Shown one piece after another: positions 1-6,426 of a stretch of 10,174 nt of DNA. A program made the translations under genes and the position numbers. The notes below the pieces were generated by a model. That model saw nothing but the letters and a program-made list of their open reading frames with translations, was not told the origin of the DNA and ran no database searches. Each line of letters starts with the position of its first letter. The first letter of the stretch is position 1. Location: assembly GCA_019240375.1 (NCBI GenBank), contig JAFAYN010000417.1:1-10174 (forward strand), given 5' to 3'. The DNA comes from Gemmatimonadota bacterium (lineage in GTDB: Bacteria > Gemmatimonadota > Gemmatimonadetes > Longimicrobiales > Longimicrobiaceae).

Positions 1-261
1 CGCGCCGCCCCACCCGCCGCCCGCCCCGCGGGGAGCGCCGCGGCGGCGCTCAGCGACGAGCAGCTCCATGAGCAGTACGGGCTGACCAGCCGGCAGGTGG
101 CGGTGGCGCGCCTGCTGAGCGAGGGGTACAGCAACGTGGAGATCGCCCGCCGGCTTTCCGTAAGCTACTTCACCGCGCGCAACCACACCGAGCAGGTCCT
201 GGCGAAGCTGGGGCTGGCCTCGCGCGCGGCGGTGGGCGCCTTCCTGTACGGGCAGGGCTGA
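1..261 (+). CDS. LuxR/NarL-type HTH transcriptional regulator, C-terminal part (5' truncated by window edge)
   Basis: Reading frame 1 is open from the first base to the TGA at 259-261 and gives 86 residues of a C-terminus. After an Ala/Pro-rich linker (residues 1-26) comes a LuxR/GerE helix-turn-helix (about residues 27-83). It begins LTSRQVAVARLLSEGYSN, continues EIARRLSVS and TARNH (the usual TVxxH recognition-helix region), and ends in KLGLASRAA. This family binds DNA as dimers, usually as the output domain of a response regulator. The receiver domain, if there is one, lies outside the window, so response-regulator status is inferred from the adjacent kinase. The stop codon overlaps the ATG of the kinase (TGATG), so the two are very likely co-translated. 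Domain identity is secure; the full architecture and target genes are unknown. Confidence 0.9.
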   Translation, partial: RAAPPAARPAGSAAAALSDEQLHEQYGLTSRQVAVARLLSEGYSNVEIARRLSVSYFTARNHTEQVLAKLGLASRAAVGAFLYGQG

Positions 262-1016
262 TGCCCTGGCTCGCGGGGGCGGAGCTGGTGGTGGGTGGGC
301 TCGCCGGGGCCGTGGTGGTGCACTGGCTGGCCGAGCGGCGGATGGGGCGCTTCCGGCGCGAGTTCGCGCAGGGGGTCTCGCACGAGATGCGCACCTCGCT
401 GACGCACATCCGGCTCTTCACCGAGATGCTGCAGGTGCACGGCGAGCCGGCCGACGCGGAGCAGCGCCGCTGGCTGGGGGTGATCGAGCGGGAAGCGCTC
501 CGCCTGGGCGACATGGTGGAGAACCTCCTGGACTTCGCCCACGACGCCGGGCCGGAGGCGTACCCGGCGCGGGAGCCGGTGGAGCTGGGGGCGCTGCTGG
601 AAGACACGGCCGCGGCGTGCGCCCCGCTGGCCGCCGCGCGGGGGATGCGCATCGAGGCCGACCCGCCCGCCGGCGTGGTGGCCGCCGGGAGCGCCCGCGC
701 CCTCCGCCAGGCGGTCGCCAACCTGCTGGACAACGCGGTGCGGCACGGCGCGCCGGGGCAGACCATCACCCTTTCGCTGCACACGGAGCCCGGCCGGGCC
801 GTCGTCGCCGTGACCGACCAGGGGCTCGGGGTCCCGGCGGCCGACCGGACACGGATCTGGGAGCCGTTCGCCCAGGCGGGGGAGACGGGAGGGATCGGGC
901 TGGGGCTCGCCCTGGTGCGCCGCGTCGCCACCGCGCACGGCGGCGAGGTCTTCGTGGACGACCCGCCCGGCGGCGGGGCGCGGTTCGGGATGGTCCTCCC
1001 CAGGGTGGAGGCGTAG
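261..1016 (+). CDS. Short membrane-tethered sensor histidine kinase (HisKA + HATPase_c)
   Basis: A 251-residue kinase that would autophosphorylate on His and pass phosphate to a response regulator, probably the preceding gene product. One hydrophobic segment (about residues 4-22) is followed almost directly by the dimerisation/phosphoacceptor domain, with H box VSHEMRTSLTHIR (His41). The ATP-binding domain shows the N box NLLDNAVRHG (Asn158), G1 box DQGLGVP (Asp186), F box WEPF (about 200-203) and G2 box GGIGLGLALV (about 210-219). There is no room for a periplasmic, PAS or HAMP domain, so what it senses is unclear. The H box has Ser46 where most HisKA proteins have Pro (HE-x-RTP). The start at 261 is chosen because it overlaps the upstream stop (TGATG) and keeps the membrane segment. 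A HisKA-type kinase beside a LuxR-type output domain is atypical, since those usually pair with HisKA_3 kinases. Confidence 0.93.
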   Translation: MPWLAGAELVVGGLAGAVVVHWLAERRMGRFRREFAQGVSHEMRTSLTHIRLFTEMLQVHGEPADAEQRRWLGVIEREALRLGDMVENLLDFAHDAGPEAYPAREPVELGALLEDTAAACAPLAAARGMRIEADPPAGVVAAGSARALRQAVANLLDNAVRHGAPGQTITLSLHTEPGRAVVAVTDQGLGVPAADRTRIWEPFAQAGETGGIGLGLALVRRVATAHGGEVFVDDPPGGGARFGMVLPRVEA

Positions 1017-1025
1017 CGACACGAC

Positions 1026-1063
1026 GGGGCCGGGGCGGAAATCTTCCGCCCCGGCCCCTTTTT
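1026..1063 (+). terminator. Rho-independent terminator of the regulator-kinase unit
   Basis: A perfect 15-bp inverted repeat (1026-1040 with 1044-1058) with a 3-nt loop is followed by TTTTT at 1059-1063. It begins 9 nt after the kinase stop codon. The opposite side lacks a run of A, so it should act mainly on the + strand, although the convergent methyltransferase gene ends just beyond it. Confidence 0.92.
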
Positions 1064-1081
1064 CCATCCTCGCGTCGTACG

Positions 1082-1855
1082 TCACCCGGCCGCCGCGTCC
1101 GCGGGCGGGCGACGGCCCACCAGCACCGGCTGGAAGAAGACGCCGTCGATCCGGCGCACCCGCTCGAACCCCACCCGCGTCATCAGCTCCGCCAGCGTGT
1201 CCAGCGAGACCGCGTAGTAGGTGGAGCGCATCACCCGGGTGACGGGCTCCGAGCCGGGGCGGTCCTCCACCAGGTACAGGGACACGTCGTACAGCTCGCC
1301 CCGCCACTCCCACAGCTGGAACACCAGGTAGCGCACGCCGTCCTCCACCCGCACCCCGTGGGGCACCACCCGCGTCCCCCCGCGCTCCTCCACCGCGTAG
1401 TCGCGCACCGAGACCACGCACACGCCCCCGGGACGGGTGCAGGAAAAGAACTGCCGGAAGGCCCGCAGGATCTCCGCGTCGGAAAGGAGGTGGGGAACGG
1501 AGTTGTCGGCGGCGAGCACCACGTCGAACGTGCGTCCGTGGTGGTCGAACACCTCCCGCATGTCCGCCACCGAAAAGCCCACGTCCAGCTCCCGCCGCTC
1601 CGCCTCGCGCCGGGCACGCTCCACCGCCCCGGGAGACAGGTCCGAGGCCGTGACCCGGTACCCCAGCGCCGCCAGGCCGAGGCTCTGCGTCCCGATCCCG
1701 CACGCCGCGTCCAGCACCGAGCCCTCGCGCGTCCCGTCTGCCGCCCGGATGATCGCGTCCAGCGCCGAAGCCTGCCGGGAGACGCTCGCCTCCCAGTCCG
1801 AGTAGACCAGGTGGTAGAAGGGAGCAAGCTCGCCGTAAAAGCCGGAATCCGTCAT
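1082..1855 (-). CDS. Class I SAM-dependent methyltransferase
   Basis: A 257-residue cytosolic protein with the Rossmann-like fold of class I methyltransferases (Methyltransf_11/25 type). Motif I is VLDAACGIGTQ (residues 47-57), which binds S-adenosylmethionine. The acidic end of strand 2 is SDLSPGAVERAR (Asp72), binding the adenosyl ribose. A later DNSVPHL (about 117-123) marks the strand-4 region near the active site, and RPGG (141-144) precedes strand 5. The N-terminal FYGELAPFYHLVYSDWEAS resembles small-molecule methyltransferases, including glycine/sarcosine-type enzymes, but the substrate cannot be assigned. The ATG at 1855 is preferred because TTGGAG lies 4 nt upstream; a longer frame from a TTG at 1885 would run into the upstream hairpin. 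It lies downstream of the M13 peptidase on the same strand but is separated from it by a terminator-like hairpin, so it may have its own transcript. Confidence 0.9.
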   Translation of the reverse strand: MTDSGFYGELAPFYHLVYSDWEASVSRQASALDAIIRAADGTREGSVLDAACGIGTQSLGLAALGYRVTASDLSPGAVERARREAERRELDVGFSVADMREVFDHHGRTFDVVLAADNSVPHLLSDAEILRAFRQFFSCTRPGGVCVVSVRDYAVEERGGTRVVPHGVRVEDGVRYLVFQLWEWRGELYDVSLYLVEDRPGSEPVTRVMRSTYYAVSLDTLAELMTRVGFERVRRIDGVFFQPVLVGRRPPADAAAG

Positions 1856-1887
1856 GCCGCTCCAAGGTGCCGACGGGGAAAGCAAGA

Positions 1888-1923
1888 GAGCCGGCCCGGA
1901 CCTCGAAAGGCCCCGACCGGCTC
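1888..1923 (-). terminator. Terminator-like hairpin downstream of the first M13 peptidase gene
   Basis: Arms 1888-1903 and 1908-1923 pair over 16 positions with three mismatches. On the minus strand the loop reads TTCG, a loop common in terminators. The sequence after it (CTCTTGCTTT) is only moderately T-rich. It sits between the peptidase stop (1950) and the methyltransferase start (1855), so termination or attenuation is plausible. Confidence 0.5.
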
Positions 1924-1949
1924 CCGGCGTCAGCGAGCCCGGGAAAGGC

Positions 1950-4007
1950 TCACCAGATCTTCACCCGCTGCTCGGGGGGAAGGTACATCCTGTCGCCCGG
2001 CTTCACGTCGAAGGCGGCGTAGAACTGCGGCATGTTGCGCAGCACCCCGTTGACCCGGAACTCGCTGGGCGAGTGCGGATCGGTCAGCAGCCGCTCGCGG
2101 AGGTTGGCCTCGCGGTACATCCGGCGCCACACCTGCGCCCACCCCATGAAGAAGCGCTGGTCGCCGGTGAAGCCGTCGATCACCGGGGCCTCCCGGCCGT
2201 TCAGCGAGCGCCTGTAGGCGCGGTAGGCGACGGCCAGCCCGCTCACGTCACCGATGTTCTCGCCCAGAGTGAGGCGCCCGTTGATGTTCATCCCCTCCAG
2301 CGGCGAGAAGGCCGAGTACTGCTCCGCCAGCCGGTCCGTGCGCGCCTTGAAGGCCGCCGCGTCCTCCGGCGTCCACCAGTTGCGCAGGTTCCCGACCGGG
2401 TCGTACTGGCTCCCCTGGTCGTCGAAGGCGTGGCTGGTCTCGTGCCCGATCACCGCGCCGATCGCCCCGTAGTTGGTGGCGTCGTCGGCGGCGGGATCGA
2501 AGAAGGGCGGGAGGAGGATCGCCGCCGGGAAGACGATCTCATTCATCGACGCGTTGTAGTACGCGTTCACCGTCTGCGGGGTCATCCCCCACTCGGTGCG
2601 GTCGATCGGCTTCCCCAGCTTGTTCGCCTCGCGCTGGTAGGCGAACTCGCGGGCCCGCATCACGTTCCCCACCAGGTCGCCCGCGCGCACCTCCAGCCCC
2701 GAGTAGTCGGGCCACGGGTCGGGGTAGGCGATCTTGACGTTGAGGTGCGCCAGCTTGGCGCGCGCCTGCTCGCGGGTCGCCGGGCTCATCCACTCCAGCG
2801 AGTCGATCCCCACCCGGAAGGCGTCCATCACGTTGGCGACGAGCCGCTGCATGCGCGCCTTGGCTTCCGGCTGGAAGGTCTGCTCCACGTACAATCGCCC
2901 GGCGAGCATCCCCATCGACCCCTCCACCGCGTCCAGCCCGCGCTTCCAGCGGGGGAGCATCTGCTCCAGCCCGCCCAGCGTCCGCCCCTCGAAGGCGAAC
3001 TGGGCGTCCACCCAATCGCGCCCCAGGTAGCCGGCGTAGGCGTCCAGGAGCTTGAAGGTCAGGTACTGCTTCCACACCGGGAGCGGGACCCGCTCGATGG
3101 CGCGCCCGGCCGCCTGCACGTAGCTCGGCTGGCGGACGACCACCGCCGGGGTCCGCTCCAGCCCCGCCGCCGGGATGAAGCGGCTCCACGCGAAGGAGGG
3201 CGTCAGCGAGTCGAGCCCCGCCACGGTGAAGCGGTTGTAGACGGCGTTGGGGTCGCGGTTGCGGGTGCGGTCCCACTGCGCCCGCGCGAGGGAGTCCTCC
3301 AGCGCCACCACCGAGCGGGCGGCCCCCGCCGCGTCGGGTGTGCCGGCCATGCGGAGCAGCGTTTCCACGTAGCGGGCGTAGGCGGCGCGCGCCTCCACGA
3401 AGCGGGGCCCCGGGTTGGAGTAGTAGTCGCGGTCCGGGAGTCCCAGCCCCGACTGGTAGACCGTCACCACGTACTCGTCGGCCTTGCGGTCGTCCTGGGC
3501 CACGGACGCCGAGAAGGGCGTCTGCACCCCCATACGCGCCAGGTGCGCGAACAGGGCGGGGAACTCGGCCTTGCCGCGGGCGCCGGCGATCCGCGCCATC
3601 TCGCCCCGGAGCGGGGCCACCCCCAGGCGCTCCACCCGGGCGCTGTCCAGGAAGGCGGCGTAGAAGTCGCCGACCTTCTGCAGGTCCGATCCCGGCTGCT
3701 TCCCAGGCGTGGCGGCGGCCTGCTCGATGAGGCGGCGCAGCGCCAGGTCGCTCCGGTCCGCCAGCTCGGTGAAGGTGCCGTAGTTGGTACGATCCTCCGG
3801 GAGCCGGTACGTCTTCAGCCAGGTGCCGTTCACGTAGCGGAAGAAGTCGTCCTGCGGACGGACGCTGCGGTCGAAGTTGCGGACGTCGATCCCCAGGGTG
3901 GGCTGCGCCGGGGTCTGGGCGCGCGCCGCGCCGGCCAGACCGCCCGCCAGGAGGCAGGCCCCCGCGGCCAGCGACAGCCGCGCGACGAAGGACGGTTTCT
4001 CTTTCAT
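1950..4007 (-). CDS. Secreted M13 family zinc metallopeptidase (neprilysin/PepO-like), copy A
   Basis: A 685-residue zinc endopeptidase, normally acting on oligopeptides outside the cytoplasm. A Sec signal (residues 1-30) has a hydrophobic core and a likely cut after ARA. The Peptidase_M13_N domain starts near FDRSVRPQDDFFRYVNGTW (45-63) and includes PDRDYY (191-196); the catalytic Peptidase_M13 domain spans about 475-685. Visible active-site elements are substrate-binding NAYY (481-484), zinc motif HETSH (His522, Glu523, His526), third ligand Glu583 in GENIGD with Asp587, and DPHSP with His645 followed by Arg651. The C-terminus is VKIW, typical of the family. The zinc motif has Thr where Ile or Leu is usual (HEITH, HELTH, HEISH), and the next residues are AFDDQG rather than GFDDQG. 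All metal and catalytic residues are present, so activity is likely. No Shine-Dalgarno precedes the ATG at 4007. It is a paralogue of the adjacent copy B. Confidence 0.97.
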   Translation of the reverse strand: MKEKPSFVARLSLAAGACLLAGGLAGAARAQTPAQPTLGIDVRNFDRSVRPQDDFFRYVNGTWLKTYRLPEDRTNYGTFTELADRSDLALRRLIEQAAATPGKQPGSDLQKVGDFYAAFLDSARVERLGVAPLRGEMARIAGARGKAEFPALFAHLARMGVQTPFSASVAQDDRKADEYVVTVYQSGLGLPDRDYYSNPGPRFVEARAAYARYVETLLRMAGTPDAAGAARSVVALEDSLARAQWDRTRNRDPNAVYNRFTVAGLDSLTPSFAWSRFIPAAGLERTPAVVVRQPSYVQAAGRAIERVPLPVWKQYLTFKLLDAYAGYLGRDWVDAQFAFEGRTLGGLEQMLPRWKRGLDAVEGSMGMLAGRLYVEQTFQPEAKARMQRLVANVMDAFRVGIDSLEWMSPATREQARAKLAHLNVKIAYPDPWPDYSGLEVRAGDLVGNVMRAREFAYQREANKLGKPIDRTEWGMTPQTVNAYYNASMNEIVFPAAILLPPFFDPAADDATNYGAIGAVIGHETSHAFDDQGSQYDPVGNLRNWWTPEDAAAFKARTDRLAEQYSAFSPLEGMNINGRLTLGENIGDVSGLAVAYRAYRRSLNGREAPVIDGFTGDQRFFMGWAQVWRRMYREANLRERLLTDPHSPSEFRVNGVLRNMPQFYAAFDVKPGDRMYLPPEQRVKIW

Positions 4008-4053
4008 GGAGTCGGGAGGGTCGGTGGTGAGGACATGGAAGCCGCCACCCTTC

Positions 4054-4078
4054 TACGGCGGGCGCGGACTTTGGTTCC
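4054..4078 (-). promoter_or_regulatory. Candidate ECF-sigma-like promoter of M13 copy A
   Basis: On the minus strand GGAACC (4078-4073) is followed after 15 nt by CGTA (4057-4054), ending 46 nt before the ATG at 4007. GGAAC with a downstream GTA-type element resembles extracytoplasmic-function sigma promoters. A similar element at a similar distance precedes copy B. This rests on pattern resemblance only; the spacer is short for many ECF groups. Confidence 0.25.
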
Positions 4079-4088
4079 CCCGACGCGA

Positions 4089-4123
4089 ACGGCCCGGGCC
4101 CCCGTGACGGGGACCCGGGCCGT
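4089..4123 (-). terminator. GC-rich terminator-like hairpin downstream of M13 copy B
   Basis: Arms 4089-4104 and 4108-4123 pair over 16 positions with one mismatch around a 3-nt loop. It lies 23 nt beyond the stop codon of copy B and between the two peptidase genes. No clear T run follows on the minus strand (TCGCGTC), so intrinsic termination is uncertain. It could be a pause site or an mRNA 3'-end stabiliser. Confidence 0.5.
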
Positions 4124-4145
4124 GTGGCTCCGGAGAGCGCCGAGC

Positions 4146-6230
4146 TTACCAGATCTTCACGCGCTGCTCGGGCGCGACGTACATCTTGTCGCCCGGCTGC
4201 ACGTTGAAGGCGGCGTAGAACTGCGGCATGTTGGGGAGAACCCCGTTGACCCGGAACTCGCCCGGCGAGTGCGGATCGGTCAGGAGCTGCTGGCGCAGCG
4301 CCGCCTCGCGTGCCTGGCTGCGCCAGATCTGCGCGAAGCCGAGGAAGAAGCGCTGGTCGCCGGTGAAGCCGTCGATCACCGGGGCCGGCTGCCCGTTCAG
4401 CGAGCGCTGGTACGCCCGGTAGGCGATGGTCAGCCCGCTCAGGTCGCCGATGTTCTCGCCGAGGGTGAGGCGCCCGTTGATGTGCTGCCCCTGCATCGGC
4501 TCGAAGGCGCTGTACCGCGCCGCCAGCGCGTCGGTGCGCTGCTTGAACTCCTGCTGGTCCTGGGCGGTCCACCAGTTGCGCAGGTTCCCCGAGCCGTCCG
4601 AGCGCGCGCCCTGGTCGTCGAAGCCGTGGCTGATCTCGTGCCCGATCACGGCCCCGATGGCGCCGTAGTTCACCGCGTCGTCCGCGTCCGGGTTGAAGAA
4701 CGGAGGCTGGAGGATCGCGGCCGGGAACACGATCTCGTTCATCGACGGGCTGTAGTACGCGTTCACCGTCTGCGGGGTCATCCCCCACTCGGTGCGGTTG
4801 ATCGGCTTGCCCAGCCGGCCGACCATCTCCGCGAAGCGCCACTCGCTGGAGCGGCGCAGGTTCCCCGCCAGGTCGCCGGGGCGGATCTCCAGCGCCGAGT
4901 AGTCACGCCACTTGTCGGGGTAGCCGATCTTGACGTTGAAGTTGGCGAGCTTGGCCTGCGCCTGCGCCTTGGTCTCGGGGCTCATCCAGTCCAGCTCGTC
5001 GATCCCCTCCTTGTAGGCGGCAAGGATGTTCCCCACCAGCCGCTGCATGCGCGCCTTCTGCTCCGGCGTGAAGCTGCGTTCCACGTACAGCTGCCCCGTG
5101 GCCTCGCCCAGCACCCCGTTCACCGTCCCGATGCCGCGCTTCCAGCGCGGGCGCTCCTGCTGCAGCCCGGAAAGCACCTTGCCGCGGAAGTTGAACTGCG
5201 CCTCGGCGAAGCGGCGCGGCAGCGTCGGCGCCGCGTCGTCCAGGATCTTGTAGGTGAAGTACTGCTTCAGCACCGGGAGCGGGGTCTTCGCCAGGATCGA
5301 GTCCAGCCCCTGGAAGAAGTCCGGCTGCGCCACGATGACGCCCGGCGTCTTTTCCGCGCCGACCGCCCTCAGGAAGCGGTCCCACGAGAAGCCCGGCGTG
5401 AGCTGGTTCAGCTCGGCCACCGTCTTGAGGTTGTAGCTCGCCTCGCGGTCACGGTTCCGGGCGCGGTCCCACTGCTTGGCGGCAAGCTCGGTCTCCAGCG
5501 CGATCACGTTCTTCGCGGCGGCCTCCGGGTTCGGCTGGCCGGCCAGGCGGAAGAGCGTCTCCACGTAGCTCTGGTAGGCGGCGCGCGTCTGCTGGAAGCT
5601 GGCGTCCTGCTTCAGGTAGTAGTCGCGGTCGGGGAGCCCCAGCCCGCCCTGGCTGACGCTGGCGATGTAGCGCGTGGCCTGCTTCGGGTCCTGCGACACG
5701 CCGAAGCCGAAGGGCGTCTGGATCCCCTCGCGGCGGAAGTACGCGAACAGCTCGGGGAGCTGCTGCTTGCCGGAGAGCGCGGCGACCCGGTTCAGGTCGG
5801 CGCGGATCGGGGTGATCCCCAGCGCCTCGATGCGGGCGGTGTCCATGTAGCTGAGGTACAGGTCGCCCACCTTCCGGGTGTTGCTCCCCGGCTTCCGGTC
5901 GCGGGAGGCGGCGGCCTCCTCGACGATGGCGCGGACCGCGTTCTCGCTCTGGTCGGCCAGCAGGTCGAAGCTGCCGTAGCGGGAGCGATCGGCCGGGATC
6001 TGCGTGCTCCGCAGCCAGCCGCCGTTGACGAAGCGGAAGAAGTCGTCCTGCGGGCGGACGCTGCGGTCGAAGCCGGTCGTGTCGACGCCGAAGCCGCCGG
6101 AGCGGGCCGGCTGCGAGGAGGCGTTCCGGGCGGCGGTGCCGTTCTGGGCCTGCAGGCTTCCGGAGAAGCCGCCGACCAGGAGGCAGGCGCCGACGATCCA
6201 GGGCCTGAGCGGTTGCTTGGTGCGGTTCAT
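4146..6230 (-). CDS. Secreted M13 family zinc metallopeptidase (neprilysin/PepO-like), copy B
   Basis: A 694-residue paralogue of the next gene downstream, with the same domain order. A Sec signal (residues 1-29) probably ends at LQA before a short Ala/Ser/Gly linker (30-48) that is longer than in copy A. The M13 N-terminal domain begins at FDRSVRPQDDFFRFVNGGW (54-72). The catalytic domain carries NAYY (490-493), a canonical zinc motif HEISH (His531, Glu532, His535) followed by GFDDQG, third ligand Glu592 in GENIGD with Asp596, DPHSP with His654, Arg660, and the terminal VKIW. Family members are soluble or anchored endopeptidases that cleave small peptides; substrates here are unknown. The start ATG at 6230 lacks a Shine-Dalgarno. 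The stop is TAA, and 138 bp separate it from the start of copy A, with a hairpin and a candidate promoter in between, so the two may be separately transcribed but co-regulated. Confidence 0.97.
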   Translation of the reverse strand: MNRTKQPLRPWIVGACLLVGGFSGSLQAQNGTAARNASSQPARSGGFGVDTTGFDRSVRPQDDFFRFVNGGWLRSTQIPADRSRYGSFDLLADQSENAVRAIVEEAAASRDRKPGSNTRKVGDLYLSYMDTARIEALGITPIRADLNRVAALSGKQQLPELFAYFRREGIQTPFGFGVSQDPKQATRYIASVSQGGLGLPDRDYYLKQDASFQQTRAAYQSYVETLFRLAGQPNPEAAAKNVIALETELAAKQWDRARNRDREASYNLKTVAELNQLTPGFSWDRFLRAVGAEKTPGVIVAQPDFFQGLDSILAKTPLPVLKQYFTYKILDDAAPTLPRRFAEAQFNFRGKVLSGLQQERPRWKRGIGTVNGVLGEATGQLYVERSFTPEQKARMQRLVGNILAAYKEGIDELDWMSPETKAQAQAKLANFNVKIGYPDKWRDYSALEIRPGDLAGNLRRSSEWRFAEMVGRLGKPINRTEWGMTPQTVNAYYSPSMNEIVFPAAILQPPFFNPDADDAVNYGAIGAVIGHEISHGFDDQGARSDGSGNLRNWWTAQDQQEFKQRTDALAARYSAFEPMQGQHINGRLTLGENIGDLSGLTIAYRAYQRSLNGQPAPVIDGFTGDQRFFLGFAQIWRSQAREAALRQQLLTDPHSPGEFRVNGVLPNMPQFYAAFNVQPGDKMYVAPEQRVKIW

Positions 6231-6273
6231 GGGATCAATCGTTCGTTCGGTGACTCGGAGGAGAGCCCACTGG

Positions 6274-6298
6274 TACCGAGCCTTCGCGAAAGAGTTCC
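6274..6298 (-). promoter_or_regulatory. Candidate ECF-sigma-like promoter of M13 copy B
   Basis: On the minus strand GGAACT (6298-6293) is followed after 15 nt by GGTA (6277-6274), 43 nt before the ATG at 6230. The -35-like GGAACT fits sigma-E-type elements. Spacing and distance to the start codon match the motif in front of copy A, which is the main reason to list it. Evidence is by eye only. Confidence 0.25.
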
Positions 6299-6361
6299 GC
6301 GATCCCGTAGCAGTGTGGTAGCAGCATCGGACAAAGGCGCCAAAGGAACCCGGCGGGTGTA

Positions 6362-6400
6362 GAAAAGGGACGGGCGGCGCCGCTGTCGCGACGCCGCCCG
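6362..6400 (-). terminator. Rho-independent terminator of the S1 protease gene
   Basis: A 9-bp perfect stem (6371-6379 with 6392-6400) is extended by inner pairs after one mismatch. On the minus strand it is followed by TCCCTTTTCT. It lies 27 nt past the protease stop codon and upstream of M13 copy B, so it should separate the two transcripts. Confidence 0.7.
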
Positions 6401-6426
6401 CGCGTGGCTCTCCTACCCGGAACGGG

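Noticed and set aside
165..1865. A 566-codon minus-strand frame opposite the histidine kinase and methyltransferase
   Set aside because: It crosses a strong terminator, has no domain signature, and its Arg/Gly/Pro-rich composition is that of a shadow frame.
2539..4842. A 767-codon minus-strand frame bridging the two M13 genes
   Set aside because: It is in a different frame from both peptidases, is rich in Arg/Gly/Ala/Pro without motifs, and ignores the hairpin and start signals between the genes.
1854..6362. A 1502-codon open frame on the + strand across both M13 genes
   Set aside because: It runs antisense to two well-supported peptidase genes. Its translation is rich in Arg, Val, His, Pro, Gly and Leu and repeats itself only because the two genes beneath it are paralogues. 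Long antisense frames are expected in very GC-rich genes.
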